Assembly: GCA_023823795.1 (NCBI GenBank)
Contig: CP085710.1
Span: 4,490,001 to 4,554,000, forward strand
Source: Bacillus sp. F19
Lineage (GTDB): Bacteria; Bacillota; Bacilli; Bacillales; Bacillaceae
Direction: 5' to 3'
DNA length: 64,000 nt
A program made the position numbers and the translations under genes. Positions 1 through 8,258 of this stretch are shown here, piece after piece; positions within the stretch are counted from its first letter, which is position 1; each line of letters begins with the position of its first letter. Below the pieces are notes generated by a model, which saw only the letters and a program-made list of their open reading frames with translations, made no database searches and was not told the DNA's origin.

Positions 1-21
1 AACTGGTTTTGTATCGTCCAT
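1..21 (-). CDS. Start of a gene running off the left edge
   Basis: Seven codons beginning with ATG (M-D-D-T-K-P-V) read leftwards out of the window. A purine-rich AGGGAG stretch lies about 12 bases upstream, which is a rather long spacing. Too little is visible to name a product. Confidence 0.3.
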
Positions 22-110
22 TTGTATTCACTCTCCCTGGCAATTACTCTTCTTCTATCTATACCCCTCACGATCCCAGGTCGAATCCGCTTTTTATCAT
101 TTTATAAAAT

Positions 111-653
111 TTATCTTTTTGCAAATCGTTCTTCCCACTCTTCCCGCAATAAACCGATTCTGATGGAATCGTAGTATTCTCCATTTACCACTCTGCATTT
201 TCTCATGCGTCCCTCTACTGTCATGCCAAGCTTTTCTCCCACTTTGATCATTCTTATATTTCCAGACCATGTGGTGTAGCCGACTCTTACAATGGGCAAT
301 GTCTCAAATAGGTGATCTATCCATAAGCGGAAGGCTTTCGTTCCATGTCCATCGTTCCAATAAGAAGGATCATAAATGCCTATCCCCATTTCAAGCCATA
401 GTGAAGGCTCATGCTCCCAATAATAGCTTACTGTCCCGATGATTTTTTCACCTGCAGCGATCGCCCAATAATCTTCTTGATTTACGATACTGTCTTTCTG
501 TGAAAGGAAGTCTGTCAGAGTAAGATTCTTATGTTCAAAATAAGGTGCATCCCAATTCTTCCACTCAGGATGCTCGTCTTTATACTTGATCTTCCATAAA
601 TGAATAAGATCCTTCGTTTCAATTGGACGGATCATTGCTATTGACTGACACAT
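111..653 (-). CDS. GNAT-family N-acetyltransferase (RimJ/RimL type)
   Basis: A 180-residue protein with the layout of RimJ/RimL-like GNAT acetyltransferases, which move an acetyl group from acetyl-CoA to an amine. Visible hallmarks are the N-terminal IRPIETKDL strand, the central segment WLEMGIGIYDPSYWNDGHGT (beta4 plus the acetyl-CoA pyrophosphate loop, here with a degenerate Q/RxxGxG/A), and the late NIRMIKVGEKLGM motif typical of the subfamily. The start is uncertain: a GGGGG tract lies 11 bases before the chosen ATG, while an internal ATG at 635 begins exactly at the conserved IRP segment. It is a single gene. The substrate cannot be told from sequence. Confidence 0.85.
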   Translation of the reverse strand: MCQSIAMIRPIETKDLIHLWKIKYKDEHPEWKNWDAPYFEHKNLTLTDFLSQKDSIVNQEDYWAIAAGEKIIGTVSYYWEHEPSLWLEMGIGIYDPSYWNDGHGTKAFRLWIDHLFETLPIVRVGYTTWSGNIRMIKVGEKLGMTVEGRMRKCRVVNGEYYDSIRIGLLREEWEERFAKR

Positions 654-775
654 AACTTGTTAGTCCCCCATTTTTACAAGAATTTATTCACTGATAAAAG
701 ATTTTGCAGCTCTTTTCCTCTTTTAAAATATACAGTATAATCAAAATAAAGGAAAATTTTGGAGTTGATATTTCT

Positions 776-991
776 ATGAAATATTATGCGGCATCCGTGC
801 TAATCTATCTATTTTCTGTAGGTCTTTTATATGCGGCAGGCTATGCATTTGAGATTGTTTGGCTGAAGTGGGAACACACAGTCACTTATGAGGATGGATC
901 TATTAAAGCGGTTTCAGGATCCATTATACCCTTTTTCTTATGTGTGCCTATCTATTATTTCCTTATAAGAAAAGCGCAAGCGCCTGTTTAG
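776..991 (+). CDS. Small two-helix membrane protein, C-terminus supplied by a dispersed repeat
   Basis: A 71-residue protein of unknown function with two predicted membrane helices (about residues 5-25 and 50-65) and a short acidic/basic loop between them. I chose the ATG at 776 because GGAG lies about 10 bases upstream and the segment before it looks non-coding. The last residues, RKAQAPV and the stop codon, fall inside a dispersed repeat whose arms recur at 32.2 and 34.3 kb, so the original C-terminus may have been replaced. No family recognised. Confidence 0.55.
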   Translation: MKYYAASVLIYLFSVGLLYAAGYAFEIVWLKWEHTVTYEDGSIKAVSGSIIPFFLCVPIYYFLIRKAQAPV

Positions 992-1078
992 CTCAGGCAT
1001 GGCAGACTATCACCCGGCAGAAAAGGTCCGGGTTTGACTTTTTTTTGCGGATTTGTTCTGGCTGAGGAGGGGGGCTAT
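965..1078 (+). repeat. Dispersed repeat, copy A (AAGCGCAAGCGCC family)
   Basis: Begins with AGAAAAGCGCAAGCGCC, continues through GGCATGGCAGA and ends with a GTCCGGGTTTGACTTTTTT core followed by GCGGATTTGTTCTGGCTGAGGA. The same blocks recur near 29.14, 32.18 and 34.29 kb. The core can fold as an AAAGTC/GACTTT-type hairpin followed by a T run, so each copy may work as a terminator; in this copy the left arm has drifted. Confidence 0.7.
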
Positions 1079-1154
1079 GGAGGAGCCAGACATCGAAGCA
1101 ACAAATACTTTCTTATATCTTAAATCAAAAGAGTCTTCCAACGATCAAAAATAA

Positions 1155-1190
1155 AAAATCCCAGAGCTCTTTCATTGTTCTCTGAGATTA
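1155..1190 (-). terminator. Terminator of the siderophore-uptake operon
   Basis: Reading on the minus strand, ATCTCAGAG pairs with CTCTGGGAT across a 14-base loop and is followed by a T-rich run. It lies directly after the stop codon of the last gene of the operon. Confidence 0.7.
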
Positions 1191-1457
1191 TGATTCATTA
1201 TTATTTGTCTGTGATTTTGCTCGATGCTGTTCATTCAGCTGCTTAATTTCAGAAATAAGCTGTTTGACCTTTTCTTTCTCTGCCGGATACGTTTCATTCC
1301 AATGCTTCGCAAGCGGCGGCATGGACTTGGCAATATGTGAATAAATCACCCAGCTTTTCACTTTTTCCTGAAGTTCAGGCGTCGCCTCTCCAAGAAGCAA
1401 TTCAGTGTATTTTTCAATCAGGCCATTCAGCGGTTCTTTAAGATTTTCCTGCAACAA
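1188..1457 (-). CDS. yusU: DUF2573 family protein (YusU-like)
   Basis: An 89-residue, strongly charged, all-helical small cytoplasmic protein resembling B. subtilis YusU (DUF2573). The resemblance rests on the N-terminal LNGLIEKYTELLLGEA and WVIYSHIAKSMPPLAKHW segments and on its position next to a YusV-like ATPase, as in B. subtilis. No signal peptide or membrane segment is visible. Function is unknown; position as last gene of a Fur-controlled siderophore operon suggests a minor role there. A good AGGAG site lies before the ATG. Confidence 0.7.
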   Translation of the reverse strand: MLQENLKEPLNGLIEKYTELLLGEATPELQEKVKSWVIYSHIAKSMPPLAKHWNETYPAEKEKVKQLISEIKQLNEQHRAKSQTNNNES

Positions 1458-1477
1458 GATCTCCTCCTAATCATCCA

Positions 1478-2209
1478 TTATGTTAAACAATGCTTCGGAC
1501 AAGTACTGCAGCGATCTTTTTTCTCAGAAGTCAGATAGTAAAGACAGCATGTTTGTCTTGTTACTTGCCCTTGTTCTCTATAGAAAGGCAGGAAAGGGTT
1601 TTTCATTCCTTCTCCGAAAAGTTCTCCGTCTGCTTCTTTCACTACATACATATAATCCGCCTGTATTTGCTCTATCGTAACATACTCAGGTATGTTTGCA
1701 AGCAGCGTGTTATACATCCATACAACGTAAAGGACGATATTCTCCCAAAGGATCAGTTTAGAAATTCTAGCTTTCTCTGACACGATGGTCACAATTTTAC
1801 TTAAGTGATTCCGAAATAAATCTCTCAGAATTTCGTCTCTCCACGCATCTCTGCTTTCTCCAGCAGAAACACACTCCAACGAATGAAAGTAAAAAGAAGG
1901 GAGCCATAAAGGATCCTTATCATCTGTCTCAAGTGTTAAATTTAAAGGGTCAGTATTCATCTTTTTCCCAAAAACAGTCATGGAAAAAAGGGCCATAGCT
2001 GCAAGAAAGGCGTAACGTTTAACAAGCATAGATCCTGTAACATTCAATCTGTCTGAATGAATTCTTGGCTGGATCTTAATTAAGTAACTTGAAAGAAAAT
2101 CAGGTTCCAGCAAGTTTGCCGCTTCTATCGATAAGGCTGATTCACTTCGATCTAAACTCAGCCTGAATCTCGATAAATGCTCGATCTCTTCTTTTGAAAA
2201 ATGGTTCAT
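1478..2209 (-). CDS. FhuF-like ferric-siderophore reductase (IucA/IucC C-terminal-like)
   Basis: A 243-residue protein that ends with CCLYYLTSEKKDRCSTCPKHC, cut here after CCLYY for the key part: a CC pair, ten residues, then CxxC. This arrangement matches the C-terminal [2Fe-2S] cysteine cluster of FhuF-type reductases, which release iron from hydroxamate siderophores in the cytoplasm. The remaining N-terminal region matches proteins often named IucA/IucC family C-terminal-domain proteins. It starts 2 bases after the end of the ABC ATPase gene, so it is very likely co-translated in the siderophore operon. Role as a reductase is inferred from motif and context. Confidence 0.8.
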   Translation of the reverse strand: MNHFSKEEIEHLSRFRLSLDRSESALSIEAANLLEPDFLSSYLIKIQPRIHSDRLNVTGSMLVKRYAFLAAMALFSMTVFGKKMNTDPLNLTLETDDKDPLWLPSFYFHSLECVSAGESRDAWRDEILRDLFRNHLSKIVTIVSEKARISKLILWENIVLYVVWMYNTLLANIPEYVTIEQIQADYMYVVKEADGELFGEGMKNPFLPFYREQGQVTRQTCCLYYLTSEKKDRCSTCPKHCLT

Positions 2210-2211
2210 GA

Positions 2212-3021
2212 TTAAATAGCCGCCTCTTTAATAATGCACCGGCCTCTTCCATGCGGAATGCACAGAGGTGTTCCAAATAGCGGATCCATTGTAACTTCGC
2301 AGTTCATTTGAAAAACATCCTTCACCAGATTGCAATTAATCACATGTTCCGGTCTGCCTTCTGCATAGATTTGCTTATCCTTTATAGCGACAATATGGTG
2401 AGCATACCGGCAGGCTAAATTAAGGTCATGAAGAACCATAACAATCGTACGCTGTTCTTTTTCATTCAGCTCAAATAACAGATCCAGAATTTCGATTTGA
2501 TGAGTCATATCTAAATAAGTCGTTGGTTCATCAAGTAAAATAATATCCGTATCCTGAGCTAGAGTCATGGCAATCCAGGCACGCTGACGCTGTCCGCCTG
2601 ACAAGGAATCAACCGGTCTTTCAGCAAATTCCAGCATTCCTGTAGCATCTAATGCGCTCATAACTGCCTTCTCATCTTTTTCCGTCCATTGTTTGAGCCA
2701 ATTTTGATAAGGATAACGGCCTTGTTTGACGAGCTGAAGAACCGTCAGACCTTCCGGTGCAGCAGGACCTTGAGGCAAAATGGCGAGTTTCTTTGCCACT
2801 TCCTTTGTGGGAAGCTTCGCAATGGCTTCTCCTTCTAAGAGAACTGCGCCTTTATCAGGCTTTAAAAGCCGTGCAATTGAACGCAGAAGCGTTGATTTTC
2901 CGCAGCCATTGCTGCCTATGAATACAGTGATTTCGCCTTTTGGAATCTCTAAATCGAGTTCATTAATAATGGTTGTTTCTCCATATGACAATGTGAGCGC
3001 CTTTGTTTTAATAGCTGTCAT
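2212..3021 (-). CDS. yusV: Iron-siderophore ABC transporter ATP-binding protein
   Basis: A 269-residue FecE/FhuC-class ATPase. Walker [13 protein letters not shown], signature [13 protein letters not shown], Walker [13 protein letters not shown] and the switch histidine in VMVLHDLN are all present. It would power import through the two FecCD permeases encoded just upstream. In B. subtilis the corresponding ATPase YusV serves several siderophore systems, and this protein resembles it in sequence and in having a yusU neighbour. The gap to the preceding permease gene is 74 bases without an obvious terminator, so it is probably in the same transcript. Confidence 0.9.
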   Translation of the reverse strand: MTAIKTKALTLSYGETTIINELDLEIPKGEITVFIGSNGCGKSTLLRSIARLLKPDKGAVLLEGEAIAKLPTKEVAKKLAILPQGPAAPEGLTVLQLVKQGRYPYQNWLKQWTEKDEKAVMSALDATGMLEFAERPVDSLSGGQRQRAWIAMTLAQDTDIILLDEPTTYLDMTHQIEILDLLFELNEKEQRTIVMVLHDLNLACRYAHHIVAIKDKQIYAEGRPEHVINCNLVKDVFQMNCEVTMDPLFGTPLCIPHGRGRCIIKEAAI

Positions 3022-3095
3022 TTACTATCCAGCTCCTTTTCACATAAGGATTAATTATTGGCTGCGGGATGAATTTCAGATGCTTCAGAAACAGC

Positions 3096-4151
3096 CTAGT
3101 TATTTCTGCTTCTATAAAGCAGGTAGATGAAATAAGGTGCCCCGATCGCTGCAGTGAAAACACCTGCAGGAATTTCAAGCGGAGCAAAAAGGGTTCTTCC
3201 AATCAAATCTGCAACCATAACGAGCACCGCTCCGAGCAATGCCGATACAGGAAGCAAAGCACCGAAAGATGACCCTACGAGTCTTCTGGCGATATGCGGG
3301 GCAATGAGACCTACAAACCCGATTCCGCCCGCAAATGCAACAGCACTTCCTGTTAATGCAGTTGCAATCAGCAGCAGAATAAATCGATTGAGCTGTACGG
3401 CGCTTCCTACACCAGTTGCAAGCTCATCCCCTAATTCCTGAATGTTCACGTTTCTAACAGAAATAAAGCTGATGATAACTAATACGATTGTAATAGGCAC
3501 CATAATCTTTACTTGATCCCAAGTTGCGGAATAGACAGTTCCTGTAATCCAAATATTTGCCTGTGCCGCGCGGTAGATCGGCCCTTTTATCATTAATAAA
3601 GTTGTAAGAGACTGGGCAAGCATAGAAAGTCCAATTCCGACCAAAACGAGTCTTATAGAAGAAGAACCGCCCCTCCATGACAAAATATAAACTAATAAGG
3701 CAATGACTGTCGCTCCTATGAAAGCTGCAACAGGCATCCACTGAATCGGAACAGTCAAATTATTATTTTTATCACTGAATATGGCTAAAAACATCACAAC
3801 AGCGACGGAGGCTCCGCCGGTAATACCGATGATATCGGGAGATGCAAGCGGATTGCGGATAATCCCCTGAAGAATGCCGCCTGCAACAGCAAGTGATATT
3901 CCGACCATTAGAGCAATCAGGATTCTCGGCAAACGGAAGGACTGAATGACAAGTTCATCCATCTCTGTCCCGTATCCAGCCAGTGTTTTAAGCACCTGAA
4001 TCGGGCCGATTCTCAAATCACCCATACCTGTACTGAAAAGAAAGGTAAACGCAGTGACAAGGAGCAAAACACAGAAGACCGTTAAGGCTTTTTTATCAAT
4101 AAGGAAAGAAATAAATCCTTTTCCTATTCTAAAAGATTGATAGCTTTTCAT
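3096..4151 (-). CDS. yfhA: FecCD-type siderophore permease, second subunit
   Basis: A 351-residue polytopic permease of the FecCD/BtuC family with the family hallmarks GIILQGIIRNPLASPDIIG-like loop (here GILQGIIRNPLASPDI), GFVGLIAPHIARRLVG (the ATPase-coupling region) and the C-terminal GAPYFIYLLYR. It pairs with the permease encoded immediately upstream; the two genes overlap by one base, which implies tight translational coupling. By order and similarity it corresponds to YfhA of the B. subtilis YfiYZ-YfhA system for citrate-based hydroxamate siderophores; the exact ligand here is inferred. Confidence 0.88.
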   Translation of the reverse strand: MKSYQSFRIGKGFISFLIDKKALTVFCVLLLVTAFTFLFSTGMGDLRIGPIQVLKTLAGYGTEMDELVIQSFRLPRILIALMVGISLAVAGGILQGIIRNPLASPDIIGITGGASVAVVMFLAIFSDKNNNLTVPIQWMPVAAFIGATVIALLVYILSWRGGSSSIRLVLVGIGLSMLAQSLTTLLMIKGPIYRAAQANIWITGTVYSATWDQVKIMVPITIVLVIISFISVRNVNIQELGDELATGVGSAVQLNRFILLLIATALTGSAVAFAGGIGFVGLIAPHIARRLVGSSFGALLPVSALLGAVLVMVADLIGRTLFAPLEIPAGVFTAAIGAPYFIYLLYRSRNN

Positions 4152-5152
4152 TATTTCTGGAACCCCCTGCGTGCGATGTAGATGAAAAATGGTGTTCCGA
4201 CAAGAGCCGTCATCACTCCTACCGGCACTTCTTCAGGCATCGCGACGAACCTGGCCCCAATGTCAGCCGTCACTAAAAGCACTCCTCCGAGTACTGCACA
4301 ATAAGGAAGAATCCAGCGGTGATCATTCCCGACAAAGTAACGGGCAATATGCGGAATGACAATCCCTACAAATCCAACAGGACCTGCAATCGCAACTGCT
4401 CCTCCTGCAAGCAGAATAATAACAGCAGCCGTCATTAATTTGACGGTGCCTGTTTTCTGGCCGAGCCCTTTTGCGACATCTTCACCCATCATCAGCAGGT
4501 TGATCTTGGATGCAAGAAAGACACAGATAACAAAAGCGATTCCAATATAAGGAAGAACACTATAGAGAAGCTCAAGCTTCCTTCCCTGAACAGAGCCGGC
4601 AAGCCAAAATAATACTTGATCCAATGCAGCTTCGTTACTCACAAGAAATCCTTGAGTCAGCGAGGAAAACAAAGCAGCCATCGCTGCTCCGGCCAATGTA
4701 AGCTTCATTGGTGTTAATCCTTCTCTCCCAAAAGAACCTGCAAAATAAACAGTGAAAGCAGCTGCTGCCGCTCCTAAAAAGGAAATCCAAGTGAAGGCCT
4801 GCAAAGAGCTGACGCCAAACATAGATACGGCAATCACAACAAAGAATCCCGCTCCTGCATTAATCCCGAATACGCCCGGAGACGCCAGCGGATTTTTAGT
4901 AAGAGCCTGCATCAGTGCCCCTGCAACAGCAAGGCTAGCTCCAACAACAACAGCTGTTGCTGCTCTCGGAAGCCTTACTGTTTGAATAATTAAATGTTCG
5001 TTAGAACCATTGAAATTTGTAAGCGCATTAATGGCTGTTTCCCACGAGGTTTGTGTATAGCCAAGCACGACACTTGCACAAATACTCACTAAAAGCAAAA
5101 TAAAACTAGTGATAAGTCCAGCTATTTTCATTAAATTAGTCTTTAATAACAT
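4151..5152 (-). CDS. yfiZ: FecCD-type siderophore permease, first subunit
   Basis: A 333-residue membrane protein of the FecCD family. Motifs ALMQALTKNPLASPGVFG, GFVGIVIPHIARYFVG and GTPFFIYIARR mark the usual nine-to-ten-helix permease. It is the first gene of the leftward siderophore operon, transcribed away from the Fur-box cluster at 5227-5369. With the downstream paralogue it should form the heterodimeric membrane channel for the binding protein encoded divergently at 5394. The symbol is by analogy with B. subtilis and is less certain than the family. Confidence 0.88.
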   Translation of the reverse strand: MLLKTNLMKIAGLITSFILLLVSICASVVLGYTQTSWETAINALTNFNGSNEHLIIQTVRLPRAATAVVVGASLAVAGALMQALTKNPLASPGVFGINAGAGFFVVIAVSMFGVSSLQAFTWISFLGAAAAAFTVYFAGSFGREGLTPMKLTLAGAAMAALFSSLTQGFLVSNEAALDQVLFWLAGSVQGRKLELLYSVLPYIGIAFVICVFLASKINLLMMGEDVAKGLGQKTGTVKLMTAAVIILLAGGAVAIAGPVGFVGIVIPHIARYFVGNDHRWILPYCAVLGGVLLVTADIGARFVAMPEEVPVGVMTALVGTPFFIYIARRGFQK

Positions 5153-5226
5153 GTTTATACCTCTTGATGTGAAACCATCACTTCTTAATATTTTTCTAAA
5201 GCTATTGTAACAAAGTCAATTGAATT

Positions 5227-5278
5227 TGAAAATCATTTTCAATTAAATATTGACAATCGAAATCAGAAAAATTAATAT
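5227..5278 (+). promoter_or_regulatory. Fur box plus promoter, unit 1
   Basis: A perfect 7-1-7 inverted repeat TGAAAATCATTTTCA at 5227-5241 is a Bacillus-type Fur box. Eight bases later comes TTGACA (5250-5255), then 17 bases and TAATAT (5273-5278), a good sigma-A promoter directed at the binding-protein gene. Fur bound here would cover the -35 region. It should also control the divergent permease operon. Confidence 0.8.
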
Positions 5279-5290
5279 TTTATTCATAAA

Positions 5291-5342
5291 TGAAAATCAT
5301 TTTCAATTAAATATTGACAACTGATAGGAAAAAAATTATTAT
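5291..5342 (+). promoter_or_regulatory. Fur box plus promoter, unit 2 (duplicated)
   Basis: The first 30 bases (5291-5320) exactly repeat 5227-5256: Fur box 5291-5305, TTGACA 5314-5319. With 17-base spacing the -10 is TATTAT (5337-5342). The duplicated unit is 64 bases downstream of the first, giving tandem iron-controlled promoters. Confidence 0.8.
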
Positions 5343-5354
5343 TTAACTTGTAAA

Positions 5355-5369
5355 TGAAAATCATTATCA
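5355..5369 (+). promoter_or_regulatory. Third Fur box
   Basis: TGAAAATCATTATCA matches the 7-1-7 Fur consensus with one departure from symmetry. It lies just downstream of the second promoter, in the probable 5' untranslated region of the binding-protein gene. Confidence 0.75.
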
Positions 5370-5393
5370 AATGAAATATGGGGGTAACAACAA

Positions 5394-6395
5394 ATGCAAG
5401 CTACATATCAAAAAACATGGCTGTCACTTATTGCAATCGTTTTATCAGCAGTACTTCTAGCAGCATGCGGAAACAACGAGAAAGATAAAGCGGCTGGTGA
5501 TACTGGCAGCAAAGATAAAGAAAGCGAATCATATACGGTTGAACATGCAATGGGAACTACTGAAGTGCCTAAAAAACCTGAAAAAGTGGTCATTTTGACA
5601 AATGAAGGAACAGAAGCTTTGCTTGCATTGGGTATTAAACCTGTTGGTGCTGTTAAATCCTGGTTAGGCGATCCTTGGTATGATCACATTTCAGATGAAA
5701 TGACAGACGTTGAAGTTGTTGGTGATGAGAGTGCAATTAATGTAGAAGCAATCGCTGCATTAAAGCCTGATTTAATTATCGGAAACAAAATGCGTCAGGA
5801 AGACCAATATGAAAAATTAAGCCAAATCGCTCCTACTGTTTATGCAGAAACGCTTAGAGGCGACTGGAAAGAGAACTTTAAATTCTATGCTAAGGCATTA
5901 GACCGCGAAGAAGAAGGCAAGAAGGTGCTTGCTGATTACGAAGCTCGCATTGCAGATTTTAAGTCAAAAGCCGGCGATAAACTAGATCAAGAAATTTCAA
6001 TCGTTCGTTTCATGGCTGGAACAACACGAATCTATTATAAAGATACGTTCTCAGGTGTCATCCTTGAAGAGTTAGGATTTGCACGTCCTGCAAACCTTGA
6101 AAAGTTATTTTCAGACAATCCAGATGATTTATTTGTTCGCGAAGTAACAAAAGAACTAATTCCAGAGATGGATGGAGATTATTTATTCTACTTCACTTAT
6201 GCTCCTGCTGAAACAAAAGCGGATGCTGAAAAACAGGCAGAAGAATTTACAAATGATCCGCTTTGGAAAAACCTTGATGCAGTAAAAGCAGGCAAAGCCT
6301 ACCAAGTTGATGATGCGATTTGGAACACGGCAGGCGGTGTAAAAGCTGCTAACTTAATGATCGACGAACTTGAGAAAATCATTCTCGAGAAATAA
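5394..6395 (+). CDS. yfiY: Siderophore-binding lipoprotein (YfiY-like)
   Basis: A 333-residue extracellular binding protein of the FhuD/BtuF fold. The lipoprotein signal runs to the lipobox LLAACGNN, with the lipid-attached Cys at residue 25; a charged linker rich in K, D, E and G follows. The mature part carries the EVPKKPEKVVIL start and the EAIAALKPDLIIGNK motif of helical-backbone binding proteins. It would hand a ferric siderophore to the divergently encoded FecCD permeases. The ATG is preceded by GGGGG at about 9 bases. Ligand, probably a citrate-hydroxamate siderophore, is inferred from similarity to the B. subtilis YfiY system. Confidence 0.88.
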   Translation: MQATYQKTWLSLIAIVLSAVLLAACGNNEKDKAAGDTGSKDKESESYTVEHAMGTTEVPKKPEKVVILTNEGTEALLALGIKPVGAVKSWLGDPWYDHISDEMTDVEVVGDESAINVEAIAALKPDLIIGNKMRQEDQYEKLSQIAPTVYAETLRGDWKENFKFYAKALDREEEGKKVLADYEARIADFKSKAGDKLDQEISIVRFMAGTTRIYYKDTFSGVILEELGFARPANLEKLFSDNPDDLFVREVTKELIPEMDGDYLFYFTYAPAETKADAEKQAEEFTNDPLWKNLDAVKAGKAYQVDDAIWNTAGGVKAANLMIDELEKIILEK

Positions 6396-6440
6396 TTTTG
6401 TCTCCCAACCAATTTATATACACTCAAACCCTTTTAAATG

Positions 6441-6470
6441 AAAAAAGTCTTCCACCCGGAAGACTTTTTT
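6441..6470. terminator. Bidirectional terminator
   Basis: AAAAAGTCTTCC pairs with GGAAGACTTTTT around a 4-to-6 base loop, with A and T runs on both sides. It separates two convergent genes. Confidence 0.85.
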
Positions 6471-6479
6471 CGTTTTCTT

Positions 6480-8129
6480 CTATATATATGCATTCTTAAC
6501 AGATCCCTTAGATTCAACAATTAAATCATAATATTTTATGGCCAGCATTTTTTCATCCTTATGGGAGTTGTTCCAGCAGTCTTCAAGCCATATATCTGCA
6601 ATTGCCTGTTTCCGCTGATCACCTGATTTTGCATCTTTCAGCGCAATGGCACTTAACAGCAGATCACACATTAAAGCGGATAATTTTTTCGCATGAAAAT
6701 TCCATCCATCTTCTTTTTGATTTTCCAGAAAAGCGAGCAAATCTTCAAGTTCCCTTATTCCGTTATTAATGGCTAAGCTGCCTGCCGAATTCTTTCTAAT
6801 CCATGAGAGAAACGAAAGATGAACAGCATGCTTTTTAATGAGACGCAATACTTCTAAACCAAGTATATTTGCCGTACCCTCCCATACTGTCAGTACTTGA
6901 GAATCCCGCAACAGTCTTGGCGTTACAAAATCTTCAATATATCCATTTCCGCCATGCATTTCGATTGCCTCATGCGAAAACGCAATTGCCTCTTCTGCCG
7001 TCTTTGCTTTTAATAGCGCAATGAAAAGACGGGTCAGCATTTTTTCTTCATCTGTGGAAGTCTTTTCTCTCATTACCTTGTCAAAAAGCTGAATTAATTC
7101 AAAGCAGGCACTGGTCTGAACTTCCTGCCGCACAGCCATTTTACACAGCGTTTCCTGAATCATAGGAGATTCCGTCAGCTTTTTGCCAAAAGCCATCCGC
7201 TGCTCTGCATAGCCTTTTGCTTCAATATAAGCTCTTCTCATGATTCCAGCAGATGCGATGGCATTCGAGATTCTCGAAAGATTAAGAGCCTCCATCGTGT
7301 AGTAAAACCCTCTGGATGGATCACCAATCAGGAACGCTTCCGCCCCATTTAATTCAACCTCAGCCGATGGAACTGCCCTTACCCCCAATTTATCTTTGAG
7401 ACGCCTGATATGAATTTGATTTGAAGTTCCATCGTCCTTTTTCCAGGGAACTAAGAAAAGAGACAACCCCTTTGTTCCAGCAGGCGCTCCCTCCATCCTG
7501 GCAAGGACTGCTGCTACTTTGCATGCACCCGCATTGCTCGCAAAATATTTTTCACCATAAAGATGATACCCCCTGTCAGCTTTTACGGCTTTAGTCTCAT
7601 TTGCACCCACATCTGATCCGCCCTGTCTTTCCGTTAAAAAAGTAGCTCCTTCATAAAGCTCAACGTTACCTGTTGAGATGACATGAGGCAAATATTTCGC
7701 CTTCAGTTCCTCATCTGCATATTCGTCAATTAAATAGGCAGTTGCCATCGTAAGGGTGACTGGACAATAAAACCCTGATTCAACCTGAGACAGAAGATAT
7801 CCTAAAGCATATGAATAGTGATAGTCTGCCTTTCTGTTCAATTCAGGAATGTTTTTATGCAAATAGCCGACAATCCCTGTTTGATAGGTGTCTTGGATTG
7901 TTTTTTTATACCCCTCGTTCAGCCAGACTTCCGAGACTTCATTTCCGAATTTATCATAGCGGATAAGCTTTGGCTGTCCCTCTCTATCCGTATGCGCTGC
8001 ACGCTGATCAAATTCTTCAAAACAAAGCTTTTGAAATTCTGATAGTCTCTGAACGGTATATTCATAAAGCTCTGCATCCATAAATTTCTTTAGATTAAAT
8101 AGCAAATTAGCTTCCAATTTAATCAGCAC
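6480..8129 (-). CDS. Acyl-CoA dehydrogenase family protein (AidB-like length)
   Basis: A 549-residue flavoprotein of the acyl-CoA dehydrogenase family, which oxidises acyl-CoA thioesters at the alpha-beta bond with FAD. Visible family segments are YEGATFLTERQGGSDVGANE (FAD/substrate loop), GEKYFASNAGA, and EAIEMHGGNGYIEDFVTPRL with RDSQVLTVWEGTANI (FAD-binding C-terminal domain). It is longer than the usual 380 residues because of N- and C-terminal helical extensions, as in AidB-like enzymes. The start is uncertain: the GTG used is only 2 bases from AAGGAG, and a TTG at 8117 is an alternative. It stands alone, so the physiological substrate is unknown. Confidence 0.85.
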   Translation of the reverse strand: MLIKLEANLLFNLKKFMDAELYEYTVQRLSEFQKLCFEEFDQRAAHTDREGQPKLIRYDKFGNEVSEVWLNEGYKKTIQDTYQTGIVGYLHKNIPELNRKADYHYSYALGYLLSQVESGFYCPVTLTMATAYLIDEYADEELKAKYLPHVISTGNVELYEGATFLTERQGGSDVGANETKAVKADRGYHLYGEKYFASNAGACKVAAVLARMEGAPAGTKGLSLFLVPWKKDDGTSNQIHIRRLKDKLGVRAVPSAEVELNGAEAFLIGDPSRGFYYTMEALNLSRISNAIASAGIMRRAYIEAKGYAEQRMAFGKKLTESPMIQETLCKMAVRQEVQTSACFELIQLFDKVMREKTSTDEEKMLTRLFIALLKAKTAEEAIAFSHEAIEMHGGNGYIEDFVTPRLLRDSQVLTVWEGTANILGLEVLRLIKKHAVHLSFLSWIRKNSAGSLAINNGIRELEDLLAFLENQKEDGWNFHAKKLSALMCDLLLSAIALKDAKSGDQRKQAIADIWLEDCWNNSHKDEKMLAIKYYDLIVESKGSVKNAYI

Positions 8130-8258
8130 CTCTCCTTATGAACTCGCCTATAATTTATTTTACAGAATATTCTTTTCATTCGATATGTACTTTTTGCATT
8201 CTTTGTAAGATATTTGGTAAGCTAACGCTAGATAGTAAGTAAGGAGGAAATCAGTCAA

